Shown here one piece after another: positions 1 through 7,963 of a DNA stretch of 22,883 nt. This stretch comes from JBKPNZ01 sp046732895 (GTDB lineage Bacteria; Actinomycetota; Thermoleophilia; Solirubrobacterales; 70-9). A program made the translations under genes and the position numbers. The DNA is taken from NCBI GenBank assembly GCA_046732895.1, contig JBKPNZ010000042.1, positions 1-22,883 on the forward strand. The letters run 5' to 3'. Below the pieces are notes generated by a model. It had not been told where the DNA came from and did not search any database. It saw nothing but the letters and a program-made list of their open reading frames with translations. Within the stretch, counting starts at the first letter, position 1. Each line of letters opens with the position of its first letter.

Positions 1-2836
1 GCTTGCCCTGGCGCCGACGCTCGCGCTGCTGGCGCGCGGCGCGCTCGGCGGGGGTCTCGCGCCCAGCGGTTCCGGCGCCCACCAGCGGCTCGGCCGCTGC
101 GCCGTCGGCGCCATCTGCCCCATCGCCGCTGACCGGGGCCACGGGCTCAGCCGGCGGTGCCGCAGGCTCGATCGGCTCCGCCGGCGCCGCCGGGAGCTCG
201 GGTGCCTCCTCCGGAGCGCCGGCGTGCCGCTCGGCTTCGTCGATCTTGGCGACGACGTTGTCCTCCGGGAAGGTCGGGACGAAGCCCATCGCTTCCTTGA
301 TCCGCTCGCGGCGGTTGCGATAGGCGGGCTCGCGCTCCTTCCACTCGGTCAGCACCGGCGAGGCGATGAAGATGGATGAGTAGGCACCGGACGCGACGCC
401 GACCATCATCGCGAAGGCGAAGTCCTTCAGCGTCTCGCCGCCGAAGGCGAGCAGGACCGCGAGCAGGAAAACGGTTGAGAGGCCGGTGATGAGCGATCTG
501 GTGAGCACCTCGCTCATCGAGCGGTTGACGATCTGGGAGAAGGCGGCCCGCGGCATGCGCGGGACGTTCTCGCGAATCCGATCGAAGACGATGATCGTGT
601 CGTACATCGAATAACCGAGGATGGTCAGGAATGCGGCGACCGTCCCGCTCGTCACCTCGCGGCCGACCAGCGAGTAGACGCCGCCCGTGATCAGGATGTC
701 GTGGACCAGGGCGATCAGCACCGGCACCGCGTACTTCGCCTCGAACCGCAGAGCGACGTAGGCGGTGATCACAAGGAGCGAGAAGATGATCGCGACGAGC
801 GCGCTGCGGGCGATCTGGGCACCGAAGGTCGGGCCTACCGTCGTGTTGTCGAACGTCTTGACGCCGAAGTCCTTGTCGAGGACGGGCTGCACCTGCGAGT
901 CATCCCCGGAGAAGTCGCCCTTGATCTCGTAAACGTTCTGTCCGAGGTCGGGGTTGTCGACCTGCTGGATCTCAGCGTTCCCGGCGCCGCTGATATTGCC
1001 GTCGCTCAGTGCCGTCCGCATCTGATCGATGGATGCCGGCTTGTCCAAGCTCACCTGGATCCGCGTCCCGGACTCGAAGTCGATGCCCAGGTTGAGCTGG
1101 TTCGTGGCGAACGAGATCGCGCCGATCGTGAGGATCAGCCCTGACATCGAGAAGAACCAACGGCTCGCGCCGGTGAAGTCGAAGTTCCACTCGAAGCGCT
1201 TCTCGCGCGCGCCCAGGGCCCGCGGTGACCGCAGGATCTTCGCCCGCCCGAAGGTGCCCAGGATCGCCTGCGTGAACAGCACCGCCGTGAATAGCGAGAC
1301 GATCGTTCCGACGCCAAGCGTGAAGGCGAAGCCCTTCACCCCAGCCGTCGCCAGGACGAAGAGGATGAACGCCGTCAGCAGGGTGATGACGTTGGCGTCG
1401 ACGATCGTCGCGATGCCCTTGCGATAGCCGGTCGTGATCGCGGACGGCATCGATTTGCCGGCCCTCGCCTCCTCCTTGATGCGCTCGAAGATGACGATGT
1501 TGGCGTCGGCCGCCACCCCGATAGTGAGGATCAACCCCGCGATGCCCGGCAGCGTGAGCGTGATCGGGATCAGCTTGATCAGGGCGTAGAAGAAGATCGC
1601 GTAGACGATCAGCCCCACCGCCGCGACGACGCCGAGGAAGCGGTAGTAGGCGAGCAGGAAGAGCAGCACCAGGACGAGCCCGGCGATACCCGCCTTCAGC
1701 CCCTGGTCCAGGGCCTGCTGCCCGAGCGTGGCCGAGACGGTGCTGGTGCTCTCCAATGAGAGGTGGACCGGCAGGGCGCCGATCTTCAGCGTCTCGGCGA
1801 GGTCCTGGGACTCCTGCAGTGTCAGGCCGGAGATCTGCGCCCCGGTGCGGCCGTCGATGCCGTCCGGGTTGTCGCAGAAGTTGACGAACGGCCGCGAGCG
1901 GATCTGGTTGTCGAGGACGATCGCGAAGGTCTGCGAGTACTGATCCGCAAGCGTGGGATTGGTGCAGCCCTGGACCTGGAGCGGTGCCTCCTTAGCGGCG
2001 CGTTGCGCGATCCGAGCCGTGACGTCGTGGAACGCGGTCTGTCCCTCGTCGGTGAAGTCGAACGTGACGATCGGCTGGTTGGCCTGGTCGAAGTTCGCCT
2101 CAGGGTTCGTGATGTCCTTGCCGCTGACTTCCGGCTCGTCCTTCAGCACGTACCACTGGTTGGGCGGCTCGGCCCCGGTCTCCTGCGGCTCCTTCTGGAC
2201 GACGACCGTGCCCTTCGGCACCGCGAGAACCGTCGTGTTCTTCTTCTGGATGTCCTCCGTCGGCCCGGTGAAGAGGTCCTTCTTCCGCGGGACCGGGCCC
2301 GCCAGGAGCTCGAAGGTGTTCTTGTCAAAGAGGTAGTAGGTCGGCCCCGTCGTCGTGCAGAGGTTCTTGATGCACTCGGGCTTCCGCTTGGAGGCGAACT
2401 TGACGGCGTCGTAGAGGCGGTTGAACGGGCGTTCTGATGCACCCTGCGTGCCCCGCGCCGTCGGCGGCGTGATGACGTCCTTGGTGAAGTCGTAGAGGTA
2501 GAGCTGTGCGGTTGACCCGACCTGCTCGATGGCGCGGTCGGCGTTGGAGACGTTCGGGAGGCCGACCGAGATCTCGTCCTTCCCGATACGAGTGATCTCC
2601 GGCTCCGAGACGCCGAGGCTGTCGGTGCGCTCCCGGATGATCTCGATGGCGTTGTCGAGATCGGACTGATCGATCTCGGGGTTCTGAGGCGTCGGCGTCG
2701 CCTTGTAGATGAGCTCGGTGCCGCCACTGAGATCGAGGCCAAGCACGGTCGACTTCGTTGCGATCACCCATGCCGACAGGAGCGTCAGGACGACGACGAT
2801 CCCGAGGACGATGAGGTTGCGGCGGCGGCTGGTCAT
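1..2836 (-). CDS. secDF: SecDF fused Sec-translocon accessory protein (3' end beyond window)
   Basis: Membrane subunit of the Sec system that uses the proton gradient to pull exported proteins across the membrane after SecA/SecYEG. One frame runs without a stop from ATG 2836 to the left edge (945 codons seen). The SecD part (about residues 1-540) has TM1 at about 7-26, then LGLDLSGG, a large periplasmic P1 region, and five TM helices with the TM4 motif GVAADANIVIFERIKEE at about 440. The SecF part (about 550-830) follows without interruption: TM1 near 565, GIDFESGTRI near 583, and MYDTIIVFDRIREN near 745. The aspartates in both TM4 motifs are present. A cytoplasmic Ala/Pro/Glu-rich tail from about 840 turns basic (RQQRERRRQGK) at the window edge. 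SecD and SecF are usually separate in actinobacteria, so the fusion is notable. No yajC lies upstream. There is no clear ribosome site; the start is the first ATG, 64 nt after the preceding gene. Confidence 0.95.
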   Translation of the reverse strand, partial: MTSRRRNLIVLGIVVVLTLLSAWVIATKSTVLGLDLSGGTELIYKATPTPQNPEIDQSDLDNAIEIIRERTDSLGVSEPEITRIGKDEISVGLPNVSNADRAIEQVGSTAQLYLYDFTKDVITPPTARGTQGASERPFNRLYDAVKFASKRKPECIKNLCTTTGPTYYLFDKNTFELLAGPVPRKKDLFTGPTEDIQKKNTTVLAVPKGTVVVQKEPQETGAEPPNQWYVLKDEPEVSGKDITNPEANFDQANQPIVTFDFTDEGQTAFHDVTARIAQRAAKEAPLQVQGCTNPTLADQYSQTFAIVLDNQIRSRPFVNFCDNPDGIDGRTGAQISGLTLQESQDLAETLKIGALPVHLSLESTSTVSATLGQQALDQGLKAGIAGLVLVLLFLLAYYRFLGVVAAVGLIVYAIFFYALIKLIPITLTLPGIAGLILTIGVAADANIVIFERIKEEARAGKSMPSAITTGYRKGIATIVDANVITLLTAFILFVLATAGVKGFAFTLGVGTIVSLFTAVLFTQAILGTFGRAKILRSPRALGAREKRFEWNFDFTGASRWFFSMSGLILTIGAISFATNQLNLGIDFESGTRIQVSLDKPASIDQMRTALSDGNISGAGNAEIQQVDNPDLGQNVYEIKGDFSGDDSQVQPVLDKDFGVKTFDNTTVGPTFGAQIARSALVAIIFSLLVITAYVALRFEAKYAVPVLIALVHDILITGGVYSLVGREVTSGTVAAFLTILGYSMYDTIIVFDRIRENVPRMPRAAFSQIVNRSMSEVLTRSLITGLSTVFLLAVLLAFGGETLKDFAFAMMVGVASGAYSSIFIASPVLTEWKEREPAYRNRRERIKEAMGFVPTFPEDNVVAKIDEAERHAGAPEEAPELPAAPAEPIEPAAPPAEPVAPVSGDGADGADGAAAEPLVGAGTAGRETPAERAARQQRERRRQGK

Positions 2837-2900
2837 CGGCTAGGTGGAACCGTAGGCGAAGGCCCGCTCGGCCGCCGATACGGGGCCGTCAGGCTCGTGC

Positions 2901-3386
2901 TCACTTGGGCGTGAGGACGAGGAGAAGCCCGCCGTCGTCGTCATAGGCGGGAAAGAGGTCGGCGACGGCGTCCGCCGGCAGATCGCCTTCGGCGTTGACC
3001 GACACCCGCTTGCCGAGGGAGCGGACACCCCACTCGAGCGTCGTCTCGATCGGGTCGGCGACCCCGTTGCTGTCCGTGTCCGCGGTCTCGCCCCCATCGC
3101 CCTCGTCGACCCACTCGAGCCCGAGGACCTCGCGCACGGGGCGGCCGATGACGTCCTCGTCCTTGAGTCCGGTGAGCTCGTAGCCGCCCTTGCCGACGTC
3201 GAGCACCCGGCCCTCCTGGTCGCAGGTGAAGAACGCGGCCTCCGGCGAGGGGTAGTAATCGTCGAGTAGCTCGAACAGGAAGCCGAAGCCGCACTTGGAG
3301 CAGCCCTTCGCCCGTCCGGAGAAGCCGACGGTCCGCTCACCGCTGAGCTCACGGTTCCCGCAGTTGGGACAGATGAAGAAGGGCAC
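2901..3386 (-). CDS. Zinc-ribbon plus PAS-like domain protein
   Basis: A 161-residue cytoplasmic protein. Residues 1-36 form a four-cysteine zinc ribbon (C6-x2-C9, C29-x2-C32). Residues about 45-100 resemble a PAS domain: AFFTCDQEGRVLDVGKGGYE, then LTG, DEDVIGRPV and REVLGLEW, the usual order of a PAS core. An acidic insertion near 95-112 contains DTDSNGVADPI, and the C-terminal third could complete the PAS sheet. I know no characterised homologue, so the ligand and partner are unknown; a small redox or metabolite sensor is possible. It starts with GTG 3386. There is no Shine-Dalgarno, but TAGAGT ends 6 nt before the start. It lies 39 nt after ruvB and 64 nt before secDF, the slot yajC occupies in many actinobacteria. 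YajC is a one-helix membrane protein and nothing here resembles it. The overlapping frame at 2840-3391 is rejected. Confidence 0.85.
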   Translation of the reverse strand: MPFFICPNCGNRELSGERTVGFSGRAKGCSKCGFGFLFELLDDYYPSPEAAFFTCDQEGRVLDVGKGGYELTGLKDEDVIGRPVREVLGLEWVDEGDGGETADTDSNGVADPIETTLEWGVRSLGKRVSVNAEGDLPADAVADLFPAYDDDGGLLLVLTPK

Positions 3387-3392
3387 GGCAAA

Positions 3393-3398
3393 ACTCTA
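3393..3398 (-). promoter_or_regulatory. -10 box TAGAGT before the zinc-ribbon/PAS gene
   Basis: On the minus strand TAGAGT is followed by TTTGCC and then GTG 3386. That spacing would place the transcript 5' end at or next to the start codon. No convincing -35 is visible. Confidence 0.35.
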
Positions 3399-3425
3399 GC
3401 GAGGGTGGGCGCCGTGCCCGGTTAC

Positions 3426-4484
3426 CTAGAACAGGCTCGCCTCTTCCTCGGGTACCGGCAGTCCGAGGTGCTCGAGGCCGCGGGGCGTGATCACGCGCCC
3501 GCGCGGGGTCCGCTTGATCAGGCCCTGCTGAAGGAGGTAGGGCTCGTAGACGTCCTCGATCGTGTCCTGCTCCTCGTCCACGGCCGCGGCCAGTGTCGAC
3601 AGCCCCACCGGCCCGCCGGAGAACTTGACCGCGATCGTGTCGAGGATCGCGCGGTCGTGCCGGTCCAGGCCGGCGGCGTCCACTTCCAGGAGTCCGAGCG
3701 CACCGTCCGCGACCTCACCCGTGATCACTCCCGCGCCACGCACCTCGGCGAAGTCACGCACGCGCTTGAGCAGCCGGTTGGCGACGCGTGGGGTTCCGCG
3801 CGAGCGCTCGGAGATCACCCCCTCGCCCTCTGGCTCGATCTCGATTCCGAGGATCCCGGCGGAGCGGCGCACGATCAATGCGAGGTCCTCCGGCGAGTAG
3901 TGCTCGAGCCGGTGCGAAACTCCGAAGCGGTCCCGCAGCGGTGTCGTCAAGAGCCCGCTGCGCGTCGTGGCCCCGATCAGGGTGAACCCGGGAAGATCGA
4001 GCGTGACCGTCCGTGCCCCAGCGCCCTGGCCGAGCACGACGGGCAGGCTGCCGTCCTCCATCGCCGGATAGAGAGTCTCCTCGATCGCCCGATTCAGGCG
4101 GTGGATCTCGTCGATGAAGAACACGGCACCCGGCTCGAGCGCGGTGAGGAAGGCGGCGATGTCGGCCTTGCGCTCCAGCGCGGGGCCTGCGGTCTGCACG
4201 ATCGGGACCTCGAGCTCGGCGGCCACGATGTGCGCGAGCGAGGTCTTGCCGAGGCCAGGAGGGCCGGCCAGGAGGACGTGGTCGAGCGGCTCGCCGCGAC
4301 GCTTCGCCGCCTCGATGAAGACCTCGAGCTGACCCGTGACCTGCTCCTGGTTGACGAAGTCGCCGAGGCTGCGAGGGCGTAGCGAGCGGTCGAGCTCGTC
4401 GTCCGGGGCGGCCACGCGGATGTCTTGCATCGACTCGGGCTCGACCGGACCGTCGGCGAAGTTGGGGTCGCGCGCGACGTTCAC
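3426..4484 (-). CDS. ruvB: Holliday junction branch-migration ATPase RuvB
   Basis: Hexameric AAA+ motor that with RuvA drives Holliday-junction branch migration in recombinational repair. 352 residues, normal length with a slightly long N-terminus (about 25 residues before the LRPRSLGDFVNQ segment). Walker A is GPPGLGKT (74-81), Walker B FFIDEIH (123-128), sensor GATTRSG, arginine-finger region TPLRDRFG, and a C-terminal winged helix ending GLIKRTPRGR...LG. The GTG start at 4484 overlaps the ruvA stop as GTGA, so translation is probably coupled. An internal ATG at MQDIRVAAP (residue 19) is an alternative start, but the overlap favours the GTG. Confidence 0.97.
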   Translation of the reverse strand: MNVARDPNFADGPVEPESMQDIRVAAPDDELDRSLRPRSLGDFVNQEQVTGQLEVFIEAAKRRGEPLDHVLLAGPPGLGKTSLAHIVAAELEVPIVQTAGPALERKADIAAFLTALEPGAVFFIDEIHRLNRAIEETLYPAMEDGSLPVVLGQGAGARTVTLDLPGFTLIGATTRSGLLTTPLRDRFGVSHRLEHYSPEDLALIVRRSAGILGIEIEPEGEGVISERSRGTPRVANRLLKRVRDFAEVRGAGVITGEVADGALGLLEVDAAGLDRHDRAILDTIAVKFSGGPVGLSTLAAAVDEEQDTIEDVYEPYLLQQGLIKRTPRGRVITPRGLEHLGLPVPEEEASLF

Positions 4485-5080
4485 GCGGCCTCCTTATGGG
4501 CCGCGGTCTTCAATGCCGCGCTGATCAGATCCTCAGCCGACTCGCCCTCGGCCGACTCGAGCAGCTTCTCGGCCTCGGTGATCGTGTAGCCGAGGTGCAT
4601 CAGGCCATCGCGGGCGAGGATGCGCGGGTCGTCCTCTCCCCCGCCCTGGGACTCAGCGGCTGTGGCCTCCTCGAGCTCGCCGGTGACCTTTTCGCGCAGC
4701 TCAACGATGACGCGCTCCGCAGTCCGCTTGCCGATGCCCGGTACGGCCTGGAACCGCTTCGCATCACCACCCGCGATCGCTCGCAGGAGCTCGCGCACCG
4801 ACCCGCCGGAGAGGATCGCAATCGCGACCTTCGGCCCGACGCCGGAGACCGAGGTCAGGCTGAGGAAGAGGTCCCGCTCGTCCTCGCTGGCGAAGCCGTA
4901 GAGCTGGAGGGCGTCGTCGCGGACGACCAGGTGGGAATGAAGCGTCACGGTCTTCCCCGCCGCCGGCACCGACTTGAGGGTCTCGGCGGACACCGCAAGC
5001 CGGTAGCCGACACCATTCGCCTCGACCACCACATGGTCGGGCCTGCGCACCAAAACCTCGCCGTTGACGGACGCGATCAT
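4481..5080 (-). CDS. ruvA: Holliday junction DNA-binding protein RuvA
   Basis: Tetramer that binds and flattens the Holliday junction and loads RuvB. 199 residues, typical for the family. The N-terminal OB-fold begins MIASVNGEVLVRRPDHVVVE. Two helix-hairpin-helix motifs are visible: TSVSGVGPKVAIAIL and VPGIGKRTAERVIVELREK. A poorly conserved acidic linker (EEATAAESQGGGEDD) leads to the C-terminal three-helix domain that contacts RuvB (DGLMHLGYTITEAEKLL). The ATG at 5080 shares its A with the ruvC stop (TGATG), and the 3' end overlaps ruvB, so ruvC-ruvA-ruvB form one coupled unit. Confidence 0.97.
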   Translation of the reverse strand: MIASVNGEVLVRRPDHVVVEANGVGYRLAVSAETLKSVPAAGKTVTLHSHLVVRDDALQLYGFASEDERDLFLSLTSVSGVGPKVAIAILSGGSVRELLRAIAGGDAKRFQAVPGIGKRTAERVIVELREKVTGELEEATAAESQGGGEDDPRILARDGLMHLGYTITEAEKLLESAEGESAEDLISAALKTAAHKEAA

Positions 5081-5619
5081 CAGGCGCGCGCCTCGGGTAC
5101 GTGGGGCTCAGGGCCCGCCGGAGCGACGGCGAAGCCCTGGGAGATGCCTGCCGTCGCCGGCCGCATGTGCCCGGCATGGCAGATCGCGACCGCGAGGGCG
5201 TCCGCAGCGTGGTCGGACTCGGGCGGGCGAGGCAGGCTCAGCAGGGCCCCGACCATCCGCTGCACCTGCTTCTTCGCCGCCGCGCCCGTCCCGCAGACGG
5301 CCATCTTCACCGCCTGTGGCGTGTAGTCGAAGCAGGGCACGCCCTTCTGGGCGGCGGCGAGCATCGCGACGCCGCGCGCCTGCCCGACAGCGATGGCGGA
5401 GCGGACGTTCTTGCCGAAGTAGAGGTCCTCGAGGGCCAGCGCTGCGGGCTCGTGCCAGGCGATGAGTTCCTCGAGTGCCGAGTGGATGCGTGCCAGCCGG
5501 GCAGCGATCGCCTCGTTCGGCGGCGCCTCGATGACGCCCCCGTCGATCGCGGACATCACCGAGCCGGCGACGCGGACGACGCCGAAGCCCGTGCTCGCGA
5601 CGCCCGGGTCTATGCCCAT
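5080..5619 (-). CDS. ruvC: Crossover junction endonuclease RuvC
   Basis: Dimeric nuclease that resolves Holliday junctions. Using ATG 5619 the protein has 179 residues and begins MGIDPGVASTGFG. Catalytic residues are D4 (GIDPG), E64 (LEDLYFGKN), H137 and D140 (DHAADALAVAI); a His at the third position is also found in Thermus RuvC. The frame is open to GTG 5631, but AGGAG (5635-5631) overlaps that GTG and lies 11 nt before ATG 5619, so the ATG is chosen. The C-terminus (about 20 residues after CHAGHMRPA) is a non-conserved tail. The stop overlaps the ruvA start. Confidence 0.96.
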   Translation of the reverse strand: MGIDPGVASTGFGVVRVAGSVMSAIDGGVIEAPPNEAIAARLARIHSALEELIAWHEPAALALEDLYFGKNVRSAIAVGQARGVAMLAAAQKGVPCFDYTPQAVKMAVCGTGAAAKKQVQRMVGALLSLPRPPESDHAADALAVAICHAGHMRPATAGISQGFAVAPAGPEPHVPEARA

Positions 5620-5630
5620 GACGACGATCA

Positions 5631-5635
5631 CTCCT
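5631..5635 (-). promoter_or_regulatory. Ribosome binding site AGGAG that decides the ruvC start
   Basis: AGGAG on the minus strand is 11 nt before ATG 5619. It overlaps the alternative GTG at 5631 and so could not serve that start. Confidence 0.6.
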
Positions 5636-5675
5636 AGTGATTCTGAGTCGGGGCTCGGATGCCTTCCGCAGGCGC

Positions 5676-6323
5676 CTAGATGCGGTGCAGATACAGGATC
5701 GCGCAGCGGATCACACCCGAGTGGCCGTCGTGCCGGTCCTTCACCGTGAGGGTCCAGGTCTCAGGTGAGTCCGGATCCGTGCTCGGAGCGGCGTGATAGC
5801 CGTTGAAGCCGCTGAGCGGCTCGGTCGGAGCGAAGGCGCCCTTGTACGGGGGGCTGCCGCTTGCGAGCGGCGGCGTCGCCATCGGCATCATCGGGAGCGG
5901 AGGGCCGCCGGCGTCGTTGAGGGTCGTGAAGCGATGCGGCACCGAGGCGACGTCCTCGGGGCACCTCCCGCGTCCGAGGTTCTTGCCATGCGTCTCGCGA
6001 TCGTCGATGGTGATTACTCGAGGGATCCCGCTCTGGGGGCTCCCCATGTATTGGAAGTTCGGCCGCTTCAGCCGGACGACGAGGTCGCGCGTCTGCGGAT
6101 GACCGATCCGCAACGAGACGCTCACGTAGTCGAGCGTCGGGTCGACGTCGTTCGGCAGCGTCGAGTGGACCTGGAGCGTTGCCTTTCCGTGGCCATCGGG
6201 GATCCGAGTGGTGTGCTTTGCGTAGAAGTAGCCGTCGCCGGAGCCCGCCTGGGCCGAGCTGGCGAGAATGAGCGCCGCCACGAGCGATCCGAGGAGGATT
6301 GCGGTCACCCGGGCCGGCTTCAC
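5676..6323 (-). CDS. Exported protein with a stand-alone proprotein-convertase P domain
   Basis: 215 residues. The N-terminal signal peptide is MKPARVTAILLGSLVAALIL ending ASSAQA-GS (cleavage near 26). The rest resembles a P/Homo B domain: VSVSLRIGHPQTRDLVVRLKRP for the early strands, then a Pro/Gly/Met-rich middle (GGPPLPMMPMATPP), AFAPTEPLSGFNGY, and the closing TWTLTVKDRHDGHSGVIRCA. In known proteins this beta-sandwich follows a subtilisin-type protease domain; no protease domain is present here, so any role in binding or stabilising another exported protein is inference. The GTG start at 6323 has GAGG 10 nt upstream. It sits 80 nt after yebC and 56 nt before ruvC, between two genes that are usually adjacent in this neighbourhood. 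Confidence 0.8.
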   Translation of the reverse strand: MKPARVTAILLGSLVAALILASSAQAGSGDGYFYAKHTTRIPDGHGKATLQVHSTLPNDVDPTLDYVSVSLRIGHPQTRDLVVRLKRPNFQYMGSPQSGIPRVITIDDRETHGKNLGRGRCPEDVASVPHRFTTLNDAGGPPLPMMPMATPPLASGSPPYKGAFAPTEPLSGFNGYHAAPSTDPDSPETWTLTVKDRHDGHSGVIRCAILYLHRI

Positions 6324-6403
6324 GTTCAGCAGACCTCAGAGGTCATAGTCGAAGGGAATGATGAGCATGGCGCACCGGGCGCTCACGGACGCCACCCTAC
6401 CTC

Positions 6404-7162
6404 TCACGCCGCCGCTTCGACCTCTTCGAGGAGCGCCTCGGGGATGTCGAAGTTGGCATGGACGGATTCGACGTCGTCGTGGTCGTCGAGGGTGTCCATC
6501 AGGCGCACGAGTTGGCGCGCCTCGGACTCCGAGGCGACCTCGACGACGGCCTGCGGCTCCATCGCCAGCTCGGCTGACTGCACCTCGATCCCGGATTCCT
6601 CCAGGGCCGCGCGGACGGCGGCGAGGCTCGACGGATCGCTGGTCACCTTGAGCACATCGCCGTCCTCGGCGACGTCATCGGCGCCGGCATCGATCGCCGC
6701 GATCAGGTCGTCCTCGGAGTAGCGCGAGGTGTCCACCAGGATCACGCCCCGCTTCTCGAATTGCCACGCGACCGAGTTCGGCTCACCCAGGCTCCCGCCG
6801 TGCTTGTCGAAGGCGTGCCTGACCTCCGAGCCGGTCCGGTTGCGGTTGTCGGTCAGCGCCTCGACGAGGATCGCCGCACCCCCGGGGCCATAGCCCTCGT
6901 AGACCACGCGCTCGATCTGATCGCCGGCGCCGCCCTCGCCCGTGCCGCGGTCGATGGCCCGCTGGATGTTGTCCTTCGGCATCGAGTAGCTGCGCGCCTT
7001 CTCAACGGCTGCCGCAAGGGTGTAGTTGGCGTCGGGGTCGCCCCCACCCTCACGCGCGGCGACTGTGATCGCCCGCGCCAGCTTCGTGAACAGCTGGCCG
7101 CGCTTGGCGTCGGTCGCCGCCTTCTTGTGCTTGATCGACGCCCATTTGGAGTGGCCGGACAT
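6404..7162 (-). CDS. yebC: YebC/PmpR family protein (TACO1-like)
   Basis: 252 residues, full length for the family. It has the diagnostic start MSGHSKWASIKHKKAATDAK RGQLF, then REGGGDPDANYTLAAAVEKA, MPKDNIQRAIDRGTG, YEGYGPGGAAILVEALTDNR and GEPNSVAWQFEKRG. The family was long annotated as a transcription regulator; members, including mitochondrial TACO1, act in translation, notably at proline stretches. The C-terminus is acidic and Ala-rich. The start ATG 7162 has TACGAT ending 6 nt upstream and no good Shine-Dalgarno, suggesting its own leaderless transcript although it lies only 21 nt after the M14 peptidase gene. Confidence 0.97.
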   Translation of the reverse strand: MSGHSKWASIKHKKAATDAKRGQLFTKLARAITVAAREGGGDPDANYTLAAAVEKARSYSMPKDNIQRAIDRGTGEGGAGDQIERVVYEGYGPGGAAILVEALTDNRNRTGSEVRHAFDKHGGSLGEPNSVAWQFEKRGVILVDTSRYSEDDLIAAIDAGADDVAEDGDVLKVTSDPSSLAAVRAALEESGIEVQSAELAMEPQAVVEVASESEARQLVRLMDTLDDHDDVESVHANFDIPEALLEEVEAAA

Positions 7163-7168
7163 GGCCTG

Positions 7169-7174
7169 ATCGTA
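7169..7174 (-). promoter_or_regulatory. -10 box TACGAT before yebC
   Basis: TACGAT, then CAGGCC, then ATG 7162. The 6-nt gap fits leaderless transcription. The box lies in the 21-nt gap after the peptidase stop, so yebC may have an internal promoter. Confidence 0.4.
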
Positions 7175-7183
7175 GCCTCGAAG

Positions 7184-7921
7184 TCAGCCTGCGGCGAGTC
7201 TGCCCGTCGCCAGCACGGCGTGAACGTGAAGGCGCAGGGCCTTCGACCCGAGCGACCCCGCCGGGAGCTCAACGACGAACGCGCTGCGGTGGCGCATGTT
7301 GTGGTTCTGCCACCGCGTCACGGTGCCGGGGAGCAGCGGGATCGTGTCGACCCGCATGTCCGCCACGTCGGCGTAGCGATGGACCAGGTCCCCATCTGCG
7401 CCGTGCGAGTGGTCGACGAGGTCCATGTGCTGGTGGTACCAGATCGTCACGTCCGGGCGAACCCGCCGGATCAGCCGCATCGCGGCCCGGGTCTCAGGCT
7501 CCGACGCGGGGCTCGGACCCGAGTAGTAGGTACTGCCGGGCGTCCCCTGCTGCTTCCAGCCCTGCGGGAAGTTGCGGTTCAGGTCAACGCCGTGAGCGTT
7601 CTGCCGGGTGTGAGCCGCGGCTCCATCGGGATTCAGCTCCGTCACGGTCCAGAGCTCGATCGGGGCGGGCGGGCGGTCCTCGCGCAACTTCCTCACGATC
7701 GGGATCCCGGCTCGCTCTGAGCCGTGGATCTCACCGAACACCATCACCTCGGCCGGAGCGTCCTTGGCCCCCGTGCGACGCACCTCCAGCCGGTGTCCGC
7801 GGACGGAGTGGCCGAAGACCCTTGTTCGCGAATGGCCCTTGTCCGTCGCGCCGAGCGCGGGCAGGCCCGTCATCACCACCACAGCCATCAGCGCAGACCC
7901 AGCGAGTGTTCGGCACCTCAT
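7184..7921 (-). CDS. Exported M14-family zinc carboxypeptidase-like protein
   Basis: 245 residues with a signal peptide (MRCRTLAGSALMAVVVMTG, cleavage near ALGA, about 24). The M14 elements are in order: HGSE with zinc ligands H66 and E69, ELNPDG (95-100), GVDLNRNFP (111-119) with the substrate-binding Asn-Arg pair, YSGPSPASEPET (133-144), YHQH (162-165) giving the third zinc histidine, and FVVELPAG with the catalytic glutamate E219. All active-site residues appear intact, so it is probably an active peptidase outside the membrane. It is shorter than classical carboxypeptidases and resembles the DaaT/MpaA-like peptidoglycan-peptide or gamma-D-Glu-type branch; the substrate is unknown. The start ATG 7921 has TAGCCT ending 6 nt upstream. 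It lies between the beta-helix genes and yebC on the same strand. Confidence 0.88.
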   Translation of the reverse strand: MRCRTLAGSALMAVVVMTGLPALGATDKGHSRTRVFGHSVRGHRLEVRRTGAKDAPAEVMVFGEIHGSERAGIPIVRKLREDRPPAPIELWTVTELNPDGAAAHTRQNAHGVDLNRNFPQGWKQQGTPGSTYYSGPSPASEPETRAAMRLIRRVRPDVTIWYHQHMDLVDHSHGADGDLVHRYADVADMRVDTIPLLPGTVTRWQNHNMRHRSAFVVELPAGSLGSKALRLHVHAVLATGRLAAG

Positions 7922-7927
7922 GCCCTG

Positions 7928-7933
7928 AGGCTA
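7928..7933 (-). promoter_or_regulatory. -10 box TAGCCT before the M14 peptidase gene
   Basis: TAGCCT, CAGGGC, ATG 7921. It lies in the 42-nt gap between the beta-helix A stop and this gene. No -35 is recognised. Confidence 0.3.
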
Positions 7934-7963
7934 CGAGTCAGAGCGCGCCCGGAGTCCCGCAAA

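Noticed and set aside
1180..1330. Possible frameshift or missed stop joining secD and secF
   Set aside because: I read the minus-strand frame codon by codon through the junction and found no stop; both halves keep all motifs, so it is treated as a true fusion.
2840..3391. Minus-strand frame overlapping the zinc-ribbon/PAS gene
   Set aside because: Ser/Arg/Pro-rich low-complexity product; the other frame carries the CxxC pairs and PAS-like pattern.
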